Positions 1 to 10,497 are shown, counted from the stretch's first letter. The stretch is DNA of 64,000 nucleotides from Nocardia cyriacigeorgica (GCF_010858045.1 NZ_JAAGVC010000028.1:1-64000); one strand, 5' to 3'. Notes: generated from the letters alone by a model not told the origin. Made by a program: numbers and translations.

Positions 1-954
1 GGCGCGCACCGAACGGTGCCGGTCCTCGGCGCGGGAGCCGCCCGAGAGCATGCGCAGCTGATCGGAGAGTCCGGCTTCGAGACCGTCCAGGCCGAGGGTG
101 GTCCAGCGGGCGGCGGCCAGCTCGATCGCCAGTGCCACACCGTCCAACCGTTCGCAGAACGCCGAAACCTGGTCGCGCAGTGCGTTGTTCGGCGGCCAGC
201 CGCTGGCCGCCGCCCGATCCATGAACAGCTCCACCGCATCCGAATCGCCCGCACCGGCCAGCGACATCGGCGCCACCGGATACACCCGCTCGAACGGAAC
301 CATCAGCCGGGCGCGGCTCGTCGCCAGCACCGTCATCCGGGGGCATGCCGCGAGGAGGCGCTCGATGAACGGCGCGACCCCGTCCAGGACGTGCTCGCAA
401 TTATCGAGAATCAGCAGCGCCTGCCGGTCGGCGAGCGCGGCGAGCACCGACTCGTCCATGCCGCGGCCGGGCTGCTCACCGAGACCGAGCGCGAACGCGA
501 CCGTTCCGGCGACGACGCAGATATCGGGGCTGGTGATCGGCACCAGATCGACAAACCACACACCGTCGGGAAAGGCGGCGGCCGCATCGGCGGCGACGGC
601 CAGCGCGAGCCGGGTCTTACCCACCCCGCCGGGGCCGACGGCGCTCACCTGCCGGTGCTCGGTGATCAGCTCGCTCAGCTCGGCGCGCTCACGGGCCCGG
701 CCGATGAACGAGGTCAGCGGCGTGGGCAGGGCCGGGGCCGGCTGCGGTTGCGCGGCGGCCGCCGGCGGCGCGGCGTGCTGGGCCAGCGCTCGCCGATCCG
801 GCACCTCCAGCTTGCGCAGCAGCGAGGACACATGGCTTTCTACCGTGCGCACCGAGATGAACAAGCGCGCACCGATCTCGGCATTGCTCAGATGCTGCCC
901 CACCAGCGAGAGCACCTCGGCTTCGCGCGCCGAGATCTCCATCGTCGCCGCCAT
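1..954 (-). CDS. LuxR-type regulator with N-terminal HTH and NB-ARC-like ATPase (partial)
   Basis: The reading frame starts at an ATG preceded by a good AGGATGGGAG ribosome site and runs off the left edge, so only the first 318 residues are visible. Residues 5-55 are a LuxR/GerE helix-turn-helix (SAREAEVLSLVGQHLSNAEI, then RTVESHVSSLLRKL). After an Ala/Pro-rich linker comes an AAA/NB-ARC-like domain with P-loop GPGGVGKTRLALA and a Walker B-like LLILDNCEHVLD. The later ARLMVPFERVYPVAPM and ERLDGVALAIELAAAR blocks are typical of AfsR/LAL-type STAND ATPases. It is probably a signal-responsive transcription factor. The HTH sits at the N-terminus rather than at the C-terminal end usual for LAL proteins. 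The ligand and targets are unknown. Confidence 0.85.
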   Translation of the reverse strand, partial: MAATMEISAREAEVLSLVGQHLSNAEIGARLFISVRTVESHVSSLLRKLEVPDRRALAQHAAPPAAAAQPQPAPALPTPLTSFIGRARERAELSELITEHRQVSAVGPGGVGKTRLALAVAADAAAAFPDGVWFVDLVPITSPDICVVAGTVAFALGLGEQPGRGMDESVLAALADRQALLILDNCEHVLDGVAPFIERLLAACPRMTVLATSRARLMVPFERVYPVAPMSLAGAGDSDAVELFMDRAAASGWPPNNALRDQVSAFCERLDGVALAIELAAARWTTLGLDGLEAGLSDQLRMLSGGSRAEDRHRSVRA

Positions 955-1181
955 GACTCCCATCCTGCTCGTGATCGCGTGATCATACTTCGCGGTCCGA
1001 TACGGGCTCGGTACGCAGACGTCCGTGCAGCCACGCAGACGCTGCGTGCGCGCGATCCGTGGTCGGTTCCGTGGTCGCCACGGATGTGGTGGGTGCCCCT
1101 CCGGCGAGAAGCTGTGCACACAGCCGGTTCAACGCAACAGGCACACCGGGCCCGCCGGGCCCCACGACCACAGGAGTGATC

Positions 1182-1820
1182 ATGACCAGCACCGCCGCCA
1201 TCCAGTCCGTCATCCTCGAAGCCACCGACGCCGCGGCCACCGAAGCCTTCTACGACGCCGCGTTCGGTCTCGGCGACAAGCTGCGGGTGCGCGGCTCGCA
1301 GGCCCTGACCAGCGGGTTCCGTGGTTACGTGTTGTCGCTGGTGGTCTCGCAGCCGAGCACGGTGGACAGCCTCATCGGCTCGGCCGTCGACGCAGGCGCG
1401 ACCATCGTGAAGGCCGCCAAGAAGAGCTTCTGGGGCTACGGCGGCGTCGTCCAGGCGCCGGACGGTTCGATCTGGAAGATCGCGACCTCGGCGAAGAAGG
1501 ACACCGGGCCCGCCACCAGGGAGATCGACGAATTCGTGGTGCTGCTCGGCGTCGACAACGTCAAGGCGACCAAACAGTTCTACGTCGAGCAGGGGCTGAG
1601 CGTGGGCAAGAGCTTCGGCAGCAAGTACGTCGAGTTCGAGGCGCCGTCGTCAGCGGTGAAGCTGGCGCTCTACGGCCGCAAGGCCGCCGCCAAGGACGCC
1701 GGTGTGCCGGCCGAGGGCAGCGGCTCGCACCGCATCGCCTTCGCCGCGGACATCGCGCCCTGCACCGATCCGGACGGGTTCGTGTGGGAGGCGGCGGCCA
1801 GCCTCAGCCCGTCTGCCTGA
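1182..1820 (+). CDS. VOC superfamily protein, two glyoxalase-like domains
   Basis: A 212-residue protein starting at an ATG after a CAGGAG ribosome site. It contains two tandem VOC (glyoxalase/bleomycin resistance/dioxygenase) half-domains: residues about 5-100 (AIQSVILEATDAAATEAFYD ... VVQAPDGSIWKI) and about 110-210 (DEFVVLLGVDNVKATKQFYV ... CTDPDGFVWEAA). The two-module layout can fold as one bidomain VOC unit. The usual glyoxalase I metal ligands cannot be assigned with confidence, so the substrate is unknown. A second, single-domain VOC gene follows after 34 bases and is probably cotranscribed. Confidence 0.8.
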   Translation: MTSTAAIQSVILEATDAAATEAFYDAAFGLGDKLRVRGSQALTSGFRGYVLSLVVSQPSTVDSLIGSAVDAGATIVKAAKKSFWGYGGVVQAPDGSIWKIATSAKKDTGPATREIDEFVVLLGVDNVKATKQFYVEQGLSVGKSFGSKYVEFEAPSSAVKLALYGRKAAAKDAGVPAEGSGSHRIAFAADIAPCTDPDGFVWEAAASLSPSA

Positions 1821-1854
1821 CCCATCCAGCACGTTTCGAGTTCGAGGAGTGACC

Positions 1855-2211
1855 ATGACCAGCTCGACCACCCAGGGAATCAAGACCGTCCTGCACCCGG
1901 TGACGGACCTGGAAGCCGCCAAGCAGCTCTACACCGCCCTGCTCGGCGTCGCGCCGCAGACCGACTCGCCCTACTACGTGGGCTTCGACGCCGAGGGCCA
2001 GCACATCGGGCTGGTACCCGACGGCGGACCCCAGAAGATGACCTCGCCGGTGGCGTACTGGCACGTGGACGATATCGACACCAAGCTCGGCGAGCTCGTC
2101 GCAGCGGGGGCGACGGTCAAGGAGCCGGCGCGCGAGGTGGGTGGGGGACGGGTGGTCGCCAGCGTCACCGACGTCGACGGCAACGTCCTCGGGCTCATCC
2201 AGGACCGCTGA
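1855..2211 (+). CDS. VOC family protein
   Basis: A 118-residue single VOC domain. The ATG follows a GAGGAG ribosome site. The N-terminal strand-helix unit (KTVLHPVTDLEAAKQLYTAL) and the C-terminal ASVTDVDGNVLGLIQD are characteristic. Spacing of 34 bases from the two-domain VOC gene suggests an operon, which a hairpin just downstream would end. The product resembles small glyoxalase-like proteins of unknown substrate in actinobacteria. The family call is firm and the function is not. Confidence 0.8.
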   Translation: MTSSTTQGIKTVLHPVTDLEAAKQLYTALLGVAPQTDSPYYVGFDAEGQHIGLVPDGGPQKMTSPVAYWHVDDIDTKLGELVAAGATVKEPAREVGGGRVVASVTDVDGNVLGLIQDR

Positions 2212-2217
2212 ATACTC

Positions 2218-2257
2218 GCTCACCGCCGGACGACGAGGGGTTCGCCCGGCGGTGAGC
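2218..2257 (+). terminator. Stem-loop downstream of the VOC pair
   Basis: A perfect 12-bp stem (GCTCACCGCCGG / CCGGCGGTGAGC) with a 16-nt loop starts seven bases after the VOC stop codon. There is no strong U-tract, as is usual in high-GC actinobacteria. It would separate the VOC operon from the DoxX gene. Confidence 0.5.
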
Positions 2258-2366
2258 ACGCGGGTCCGCTGTCGAAGGTGACGAGAGCAACGTCCGGGGA
2301 CCCATCACATTGCCGCGGTGTGTTTCGTCCATCCAGCGACCACACCCGCATCCCGCCGGAGGAACG

Positions 2367-2723
2367 ATGTCCATCGCAACGGCCAGCACTCTGATCGTCA
2401 CCGCCCTCGCCACCTTCGTGGCCGCCGCCTCCGATCTCGCGAGAAACCGGTGGACGCTCGACAACATGACCAAGTACGGAGTGCCGCACTCCTGGATCGT
2501 CCCGCTGGGTCTGGTGAAACTCGCCGGGGCGCTCGGACTGCTCGCGGGCCTGGCGATCCCCGCGCTCGGCGCAGCCGCCGCGGCGGGCCTGGTGTTGTAC
2601 TTCATCGGAGCGGTGGCCACGCTCGCCCGCGCACGCGGTTATTCCGATCTGGTGTACCCGGGTTTCTATCTCGTGCTCGCCACCGCATCGTTGGTGCTGA
2701 CGCTCGTCGCGACCGGCAGCTAG
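2367..2723 (+). CDS. DoxX-like small membrane protein
   Basis: A 118-residue, very hydrophobic protein that starts at an ATG after GGAGGAA. It has about four predicted membrane segments: residues 3-20, 47-66 (SWIVPLGLVKLAGALGLLAG), 68-90 and 98-117. The pattern, including the conserved VKLAGALGLLAG helix, matches the DoxX/DoxX-like family (quinol-oxidase-associated and uncharacterised homologues). Nothing here links it to a specific oxidoreductase. It ends 16 bases before the convergent stop of the repeat-rich gene. Confidence 0.75.
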   Translation: MSIATASTLIVTALATFVAAASDLARNRWTLDNMTKYGVPHSWIVPLGLVKLAGALGLLAGLAIPALGAAAAAGLVLYFIGAVATLARARGYSDLVYPGFYLVLATASLVLTLVATGS

Positions 2724-2739
2724 CCGGCCCACCAGTAGG

Positions 2740-5118
2740 TCAAGACGGGACCTCGGTGGTCTCCGGTCGCACCATTGTGACCAGAATGTCGTGCAGGGCC
2801 TTGGCCTGCCTGCCCGCGTGGCGGTCGTGCAACACGACGTCGGTGAAGGCATCGATCAAGGCCTGGGCCGGATTCAACGGACTGAACGCGAGATCCGGTC
2901 CGCCGCGCAGCGACTCGGTGACCAGGAGCCGCTGGGCTTCCTGGCGGGCGCGAAAGTCGCCTGCGGCGTCGAGCGCGCAGCCGTACGCCCGGACCACTGC
3001 TGTATACACCGTGCGATCGGCAATGCGCCGCCTACGCAGCCACTTTCGGGATCGAGGGGCCGCCGCCGGCCGCGGCACCAGCGCGGTGCTGTCGACGATC
3101 AGCCAGAGCGGCGAGGGGTCCGTACGCGGCAGCGCGGCCGCACCGAGCGTGCGCGGCGGGGCGGTACCGGCCGGGTGGCGAATCTCGATGCCCTGCAAGG
3201 TGATCGGATACCGGGCGAGCATATCGCCGACCGCTTCGGCGAACTCGCGCAGGCTAGAGGGATCGAGCGGTGCATCGTCGAAGCCGATCAGCGTCAGCCC
3301 ACGCTGCGCCGCCAGCTCGGCAAGAGGGTTCCGCAGGCCGGAGCCGGACGGATCGGGAGTCGGGGGTGGTGGGCTCGTCGCTGGGTGGGCGGTCCGTTGC
3401 ATGGCAGCCGGGTGCGCGGTTGGCGGTTGGGCGGGATTCGCCTGCGCCACAGGGGGTGCAGCGCTCGCCGGGTGGTTATCTGCACCGGGCGGGTCCGCCG
3501 GGCGCGCAGCCGGCGCCGGGGCGGCCGCTACCTGCGGTCTTCCCACGGTGGGCACGCGAAGGGATCGCAGCGCTTCCGGCAGGGCGTCGAGCGCGGACGG
3601 GCTGGACGCTGCCCGCCCTGAGCTGGTGGACCTCGGGTGGGGCGCCGTGCCCGGAGCGTCACCGCTGCCGGTTGGGTGGTCTCCGCTGGGTGGAGCGCCT
3701 TGGCTGGTGGTCGGTACGCCGGGGGTGTCGCTGCTGTCGGTTGGGTGGTCTCCGCTGGGTGGAGTCCCTTGGCTGGTGGTCGGTCCGCCGGGGGTGTCGC
3801 TGCTGCCGGTTGGGTGGTCTCCGCTGGGTGGAGCGCCTTGGCTCGTGGTCGGTTCGGTCGGGAAGTCGCCGCTGCCGAACGCGCCGTCCCAGCTGCGCGA
3901 GAGCCCTTGGCTCCGGGGCGATCCGACTGGATCCGCAGGTGTCCTCAGGGTGCGGGTGTGGCCGTTCTGGTCATCCGCGGCAGCGCCCGGCGCGAAAGGC
4001 GAGGTCGGCGGTGGTGGCGCGGGCTGGGAGGCGTCGTCGGTCGCGGTCGGCCCGGCGTCGGTGGCTACGGCGTTGGGGTCGTGTGGCTCGGAAGCCGTCG
4101 GCTGATCGCGTTGTGGAATGCTGCCGTCTGGTTGGGTGGCAGTGGGTCGGTCGTTGCCCGGTTGGGCGGCAGTGGGTCGGTCGTTGCCCGGTTGGGTAGT
4201 AGTGGGTCGAGAATTGGCCAGTGAAGCATCGGTGGGCATAGGTGCCGGTCGCGCCACTGGAGCCGGGTGGGTCTCGGCCTGCGGTCGGCCTACTGTGGGC
4301 ACGCGGAGGTAACGCAGGGGCTCCGGCAGGGCATCGAGCCCGGACGTTGTCCGCCCGGCGCGAGGGGACGTGGGTTGTGGCGCCCCATTCGAGCCCCCTT
4401 CGCTCGGCGACGCGCCGATCTCGCCGGGGGTGACCCCACGGTCGGGGGTCGATTCGCTGTGCGGGACGGGTGTCGGCTGCCTCCGAGGGCCGGCGGAGTT
4501 CTGGCCGCCTGCGGGAGTGTCGGGCGCGATGGCAGATATCGGAGGCGGCGGTGCGGGCCGGCGCTCGCGGTGGGGCGCTGTGTCGTCCGACCCGTCGCCA
4601 GGGGCGGCGGTACTGCGTGCCCGGCGCTCGGCTGCGATGGCTGCTGGGGCATCGGCATTCTGCGGCCGCGGCCCATTGGTGCGGGTGCTGCCGGGATGCC
4701 GTCCCGCGCCGGGGTCGGGGCTAGGCAATGCGACGGTGGCTTGCGGCGCGGGTGTGGCGGCCTCGACGGTCGAGGGGAGCGAGGCAGCCGCGCGCGTGCT
4801 GTCCGCCCGGAGTGCGGGCGGAGCTGCTGTCCGATATCCGGCGCGTCCGGCTTCTGGCGCAGCGGATCTTCGCTTGGACCAGGGGGTCGGACCCGGCGCA
4901 CGGCCCGCCGGTTGCCCGGTGGTGGGCGCGGCGGCGCCCACGATCGGATCCGCCGTCGAGGCACCGGCGACCTCGACGACGCTCGCCGACTGCGCTTCGG
5001 CGGCTGCGATGGCGGCCTTCAGCTCGGCCACGGTGTCGGTGGCTTCGGCGATCACGCGTTCCAAGCGGGCCACCGTGGCGCGCATTTCGGCGAGGTCGAT
5101 GGGTGACGGCCGGCTCAT
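2740..5118 (-). CDS. Large Pro/Thr-rich repeat protein with degenerate zincin-like C-terminal domain
   Basis: A 792-residue orphan. The ATG chosen opens a short predicted coiled coil (residues 1-45, LAEMRATVARLERVIAEATD). A frame-open stretch lies 38 codons further upstream. Residues about 60-600 are low complexity, rich in Pro, Ala, Thr, Ser, Gly and Asp. They include three 23-residue repeats, three 10-residue repeats (GNDRPTAAQP type) and two copies of a module DALPE(P/A)LR(Y/S)LRVPTVGRPQ. The last 190 residues are globular. IADRTVYTAVVRAYGCALDA followed by LNPAQALIDAFTDV resembles phage-head/toxin-type zincin metallopeptidase domains, but the HEFGH site reads RAYGC, so a zinc enzyme is unlikely. 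No signal peptide is visible. The zincin assignment is inference from pattern memory, and the function is unknown. Confidence 0.7.
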   Translation of the reverse strand: MSRPSPIDLAEMRATVARLERVIAEATDTVAELKAAIAAAEAQSASVVEVAGASTADPIVGAAAPTTGQPAGRAPGPTPWSKRRSAAPEAGRAGYRTAAPPALRADSTRAAASLPSTVEAATPAPQATVALPSPDPGAGRHPGSTRTNGPRPQNADAPAAIAAERRARSTAAPGDGSDDTAPHRERRPAPPPPISAIAPDTPAGGQNSAGPRRQPTPVPHSESTPDRGVTPGEIGASPSEGGSNGAPQPTSPRAGRTTSGLDALPEPLRYLRVPTVGRPQAETHPAPVARPAPMPTDASLANSRPTTTQPGNDRPTAAQPGNDRPTATQPDGSIPQRDQPTASEPHDPNAVATDAGPTATDDASQPAPPPPTSPFAPGAAADDQNGHTRTLRTPADPVGSPRSQGLSRSWDGAFGSGDFPTEPTTSQGAPPSGDHPTGSSDTPGGPTTSQGTPPSGDHPTDSSDTPGVPTTSQGAPPSGDHPTGSGDAPGTAPHPRSTSSGRAASSPSALDALPEALRSLRVPTVGRPQVAAAPAPAARPADPPGADNHPASAAPPVAQANPAQPPTAHPAAMQRTAHPATSPPPPTPDPSGSGLRNPLAELAAQRGLTLIGFDDAPLDPSSLREFAEAVGDMLARYPITLQGIEIRHPAGTAPPRTLGAAALPRTDPSPLWLIVDSTALVPRPAAAPRSRKWLRRRRIADRTVYTAVVRAYGCALDAAGDFRARQEAQRLLVTESLRGGPDLAFSPLNPAQALIDAFTDVVLHDRHAGRQAKALHDILVTMVRPETTEVPS
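3661..3868. repeat. Three tandem 69-bp repeats inside the Pro-rich gene
   Basis: Three near-identical copies with an exact 69-base period, anchored by GGTTGGGTGGTCTCCGCTGG on the plus strand. On the coding (minus) strand they give 23-residue repeats of the type SQGAPPSGDHPTGSSDTPG. The period is a multiple of three, so copy-number change would keep the frame. Confidence 0.9.
4131..4210. repeat. Tandem 30-bp repeats inside the Pro-rich gene
   Basis: Two complete copies and one partial copy with a 30-base period (unit contains GGTTGGGTGGCAGTGGGTCG on the plus strand). On the minus strand they encode the ten-residue repeat GNDRPTAAQP. Like the 69-base repeats, the array is in frame. Confidence 0.85.
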
Positions 5119-5329
5119 CGCGCTGTCCTGCTCGCCATGACCGCCTATCGGGTGAGGCCGGGTGTGCTGACCGGTAACCACATCCGATCGCCGCGGGCGC
5201 GGCGACGGACTATGACGTATCCAGTTTCCCACTCGGGGCGCAGGGATTCCCGCAGATGGGGAGCGCCCGCTTGCGTCCGGTAGGGAGTGGACCGTGTTTT
5301 GCGGGGTTCAGGTGTGGAAGGCTGGCACT

Positions 5330-7450
<2,121 letters not shown>

Positions 7451-7622
7451 TGGTCCGGCCCGGGCGGGGCCCGAACCGTCGGCCGTGGGCGATGCGGTCG
7501 CGGGCGGGCGTCCCGCCGGGGCGTCGATTGGGTGTCGGGATTTCGCCGCCGTGGTGATGAGCGTGATGGTCAGCGGCCGAAGCTGTGCCCGGTGGTCGAG
7601 GCTGTGCGCCGGTGCCGTGCGG

Positions 7623-8528
7623 TCACCGTGCCTGGGTTCGCCGCTGTTGCTCCCGCGCCCGATGATCGGCCGTCCACAACGGTTGCAGCATGTGCCAATC
7701 CGCCGGGTGCTCGGCGATTGCGGTGGCGAAGGAGTCGGCCAGCGCCTGAGTGGTCGACTGCACCCCGCCGGTGGTGTCGAGCGGTGCGCCGACGCTGAAC
7801 CCCCAGCCGTCGGTGGTGAACCAGCAGTGCACCGGTAGCAGCGGCGCGCCGGTGTCGATCGCGAGGCGGGCCGGGCCCGCGGGCATCTGGGCCGGTTCGC
7901 CGAAGAAGGTGACCGGCACACCCCTGCCGGACAGGTCGCGCTCGCCGAGCAGGCACACCACGCGCCCCTGCCGGATCCGCTCGGTCAGCTGCGCGAACGG
8001 CGGCGTCGCACCGCCGGTGAGCGGGATGATCTCGAAACCGAGACCCTCACGGAAGCGCACGAACCTTCGGAACAGCGATTCCGGCTTCAGCCGCTCGGCG
8101 ACCACGGTCGGCGCACCGATCCGCTGCACCACCCACAGCCCCGCCAGATCCCAGTTGCCGCTGTGCGGTAGCGCCAGCACCGCGCCGCTACCGCTGTCGA
8201 CCGCGGCGCGCACGTGCTCGAGCCCGGTGGCCGAGGATTCGATGATGTCGGCCACCGCAACCGGATCCATGGACGGTAGCCGGAAGGCTTCGCACCAATA
8301 GCGCGCGTAGGAGCGCATGCTCGCGCGCATCAGTTCGTCGGGCACCTGCTCCGGCGCGGTGCCGAGCACCCGAGCCAGGTTGCGCCGCAACTGATCAGGG
8401 CCGCCGTCGCGGACCGCGCGATCGGCGGCACGGTCGAACATGCCGCGCGCCCACCGTTGCGGCAGCGCCCGCACCAGCCCCCAGCCCGCCGCGTACCCGA
8501 GGTCCACGGCCGTGGCTTTGAGATTCAT
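7623..8528 (-). CDS. PatA-like phosphatidylinositol mannoside acyltransferase
   Basis: A 301-residue lysophospholipid acyltransferase of the HtrB/LpxL superfamily. The sequence follows mycobacterial PatA (Rv2611c) closely. HSGNWD (His122, Asp127) is the HX4D catalytic box, and GERDL (Glu196) matches the PatA glutamate of the charge-relay site. RLKPESL, PVTFFGEP and HPADWHMLQP are also shared. PatA transfers an acyl chain to mannose of PIM1/PIM2 on the inner membrane face. In mycobacteria the gene sits between pgsA and pimA. Here it stands alone, so it may be a paralogue or a relocated gene. The start overlaps by four bases (ATGA) with a small upstream frame. Confidence 0.85.
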   Translation of the reverse strand: MNLKATAVDLGYAAGWGLVRALPQRWARGMFDRAADRAVRDGGPDQLRRNLARVLGTAPEQVPDELMRASMRSYARYWCEAFRLPSMDPVAVADIIESSATGLEHVRAAVDSGSGAVLALPHSGNWDLAGLWVVQRIGAPTVVAERLKPESLFRRFVRFREGLGFEIIPLTGGATPPFAQLTERIRQGRVVCLLGERDLSGRGVPVTFFGEPAQMPAGPARLAIDTGAPLLPVHCWFTTDGWGFSVGAPLDTTGGVQSTTQALADSFATAIAEHPADWHMLQPLWTADHRAREQQRRTQAR

Positions 8529-8692
8529 CGATCACCGCCGGCTGTGCCGCCGGCCTCATCACTGGGTGCGGAGCCGGAACCCGCGCTGCTGAACACCGGC
8601 GGGACGGCGGCGCTGTCCTCGGCCGAGGCGGAGGTGGGTGTGGTTTCGTCGAGATGACTGAACAGGCTCGACGGCGAAGATTTTCGATTCAT
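8525..8692 (-). CDS. Small hypothetical protein coupled to the PatA-like gene
   Basis: A 55-residue frame, Ser/Ala/Thr-rich and acidic, starting MNRKSSPSSLFSHLDETTPT. An AGAGGA ribosome site lies about ten bases upstream of the ATG. Its TGA overlaps the ATG of the acyltransferase gene (ATGA), an arrangement typical of translational coupling. No domain is recognised. It could be a real small protein, a leader that sets acyltransferase translation, or a chance frame. The low-complexity composition lowers confidence. Confidence 0.35.
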   Translation of the reverse strand: MNRKSSPSSLFSHLDETTPTSASAEDSAAVPPVFSSAGSGSAPSDEAGGTAGGDR

Positions 8693-8837
8693 CCCTGAAG
8701 TGTCCTCTCGGTAGGTGAACCGTGGGCGTCCGGCTGTCGTTTTGCCCAGTTTTCCGGCCCGATTGGGCGGGTCCGGCGGCCTGAACACACGGGCCGGGTC
8801 CGCGTCTGGGGCCTGTCGGCCGGGCCCGGCTCCCGTT

Positions 8838-10421
8838 TCAGCCGGGGCCGACGGCCGGCCGCCGGTCGGGGTCGGGCGTGCGGCGCGACGGGTCGACGGG
8901 GGCTGCGGCATCGTCTGCGCCCGGGCCGGGGGCAGGCGTTTCGTCCTGCGGCAGATCGGTCCACGAGGGTGTCGGGTCGCTCATACCGCGCAGCGGCAGT
9001 TCACCATAGGGCTCCCATTTGGCGCGCTCGTGCGGCGCGGCCGCCTCGATGACCGACTCGCTCACCAGGATTCGCCGATGCACGGCCTTGGCGGCGGTGG
9101 TGAGTCGTGCGGCCTCGTTGACGGCGTCCCCGATGACGGTGAACTCGAGCCGGGTGTCGGTGCCCACGTCACCGGCGAACACCTGGCCGCGTCCCACTCC
9201 GATGCCGATATCGAGTTCGCCGGTGGCCAGCACCTCGTCGCGGATGCGGCGGGCCGCGCGCAGCGCCGGGGTGGCGTTGTCGCGCAGTGCGATCGGCGCA
9301 CCGAAGATGCACAGCGCGGCATCGCCCTCGAACTTGTTGACCAGTCCGTTGTTGTCCTCGGTCGCGGCGACCACGATGGACAGCAGCCGGTTGAGCTTGG
9401 CCACGAACTCCTGCGGCGGCAGGCCGGTGGAGATCTCCACCGAGCCGGTCACGTCGACGAACAACGCCGACACCACGCGCACATCGCCGGTCAGGTCCAC
9501 CCCGCCGGCCAGCGCCCGCTCGGCCACCTCGTCGCCGACGTGCCTGCCGAACACATCGCGCATCCTGGTCCGCTCCCGCAGCGCGGCGGCCAGTTGATTC
9601 ACCGAATGCTCCAGCCTGCCGATCTCGCTGGCGCTGTTCACCGACACCCGGACGTCGAGATCGCCGTGGGTGATTCGGTCCAGGGCCAGCCGCAGCTTGC
9701 GCATCGGGGCGGCCACCGCGCGGGCCAGCGTCGCGGTGGCGAGCGCGCCGACGATGATGCCGAGCGCGGCCACGTAGATGCCGGTGCGAATGCGGTCGGA
9801 CGGCCCGGACACCGGATCGGCCAGCACCACGATCAACATCGACAGCGGCATCGCCCCCGACACCGCCCAGGTGAGCACCACCCGGACGAAGACCGTGGAA
9901 CTCCAGTGCATGGTCGCCCCGAGCACCCCGGCCACGATCGGAATGGTCGGGCGGATCAGCCGGTCCACGATCAAGAAGGTGAGCCCGGCCGATTCCAGGC
10001 CGCCGATGACGAACATCGACGCCATCACCGCCAGATCGTCCTGCTCGGTCACCCTGGCCAGCACGATCGCGGCGATGATCACCCCTGGCAGCCATAGCGC
10101 CAGGGCGCGGGTGGTGATGGCGATCGGCAGCCGCAGCAGCCGCCTGGCCTCGTCCGGCGTGGGTTTGCGGGTCTGGTCGAGCCAGGCGAAATAGACGGTG
10201 CGGTCGCGGATGGCCAAGGCGATGCCGACCAGGAAACCAATGGCCGGGTAGATCGCGACGACGGCGAGCGCGCGCAGGATGTCGGGTCCGAGCCGGTCGA
10301 AGAACCCGCCAAGCCACAGCTGGGTGACGATGACGGCGAGACCACTGAGATTGCAGGTGATCACCACCGCGGCCAGGCCCCAGCGCGCCCGGAGCGCCCA
10401 GACCACCAGACGGGCGATCAT
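8838..10421 (-). CDS. Membrane-bound class III adenylate/guanylate cyclase with HAMP domain
   Basis: A 527-residue protein starting at the ATG of MIARLVVWALRARWGL. The N-terminal 240 residues contain about six hydrophobic segments. A HAMP linker follows (RAVAAPMRKLRLALDRITHG). The cyclase domain fills roughly residues 310-480. FVDVTGSVEI holds the first metal Asp, NKFEGDAALCIFG holds the substrate-selecting Lys and the second metal Asp, and FTVIGDAVNEAARL holds the Asn and Arg of the transition-state site. All canonical catalytic positions look intact, so an active ATP cyclase is expected. The C-terminal tail is Pro/Asp-rich and unstructured. The layout resembles the M. tuberculosis Rv1318c-Rv1320c/Rv3645 group. 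Confidence 0.9.
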   Translation of the reverse strand: MIARLVVWALRARWGLAAVVITCNLSGLAVIVTQLWLGGFFDRLGPDILRALAVVAIYPAIGFLVGIALAIRDRTVYFAWLDQTRKPTPDEARRLLRLPIAITTRALALWLPGVIIAAIVLARVTEQDDLAVMASMFVIGGLESAGLTFLIVDRLIRPTIPIVAGVLGATMHWSSTVFVRVVLTWAVSGAMPLSMLIVVLADPVSGPSDRIRTGIYVAALGIIVGALATATLARAVAAPMRKLRLALDRITHGDLDVRVSVNSASEIGRLEHSVNQLAAALRERTRMRDVFGRHVGDEVAERALAGGVDLTGDVRVVSALFVDVTGSVEISTGLPPQEFVAKLNRLLSIVVAATEDNNGLVNKFEGDAALCIFGAPIALRDNATPALRAARRIRDEVLATGELDIGIGVGRGQVFAGDVGTDTRLEFTVIGDAVNEAARLTTAAKAVHRRILVSESVIEAAAPHERAKWEPYGELPLRGMSDPTPSWTDLPQDETPAPGPGADDAAAPVDPSRRTPDPDRRPAVGPG

Positions 10422-10497
10422 GGCGTGCGCTCGGGCTGCGCGATGCTCATTGCGGCAGCGACTGACACGAACGAGCAGCATAGAACGCCGGAGGCGG

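Noticed and set aside
1111..1124. Inverted repeat GCTGTG-CA-CACAGC upstream of the VOC pair
   Set aside because: Six-base arms with no regulator context are too weak to call an operator.
3661..4210. Possible CRISPR array in the repeat-rich region
   Set aside because: The units are contiguous 69- and 30-base tandem repeats in frame within a coding sequence. There are no unique spacers between short repeats and no cas genes.
7623..8528. Lipid A lauroyltransferase (HtrB/LpxL) annotation
   Set aside because: The superfamily is right, but actinobacteria lack lipid A and the sequence follows PatA specifically.
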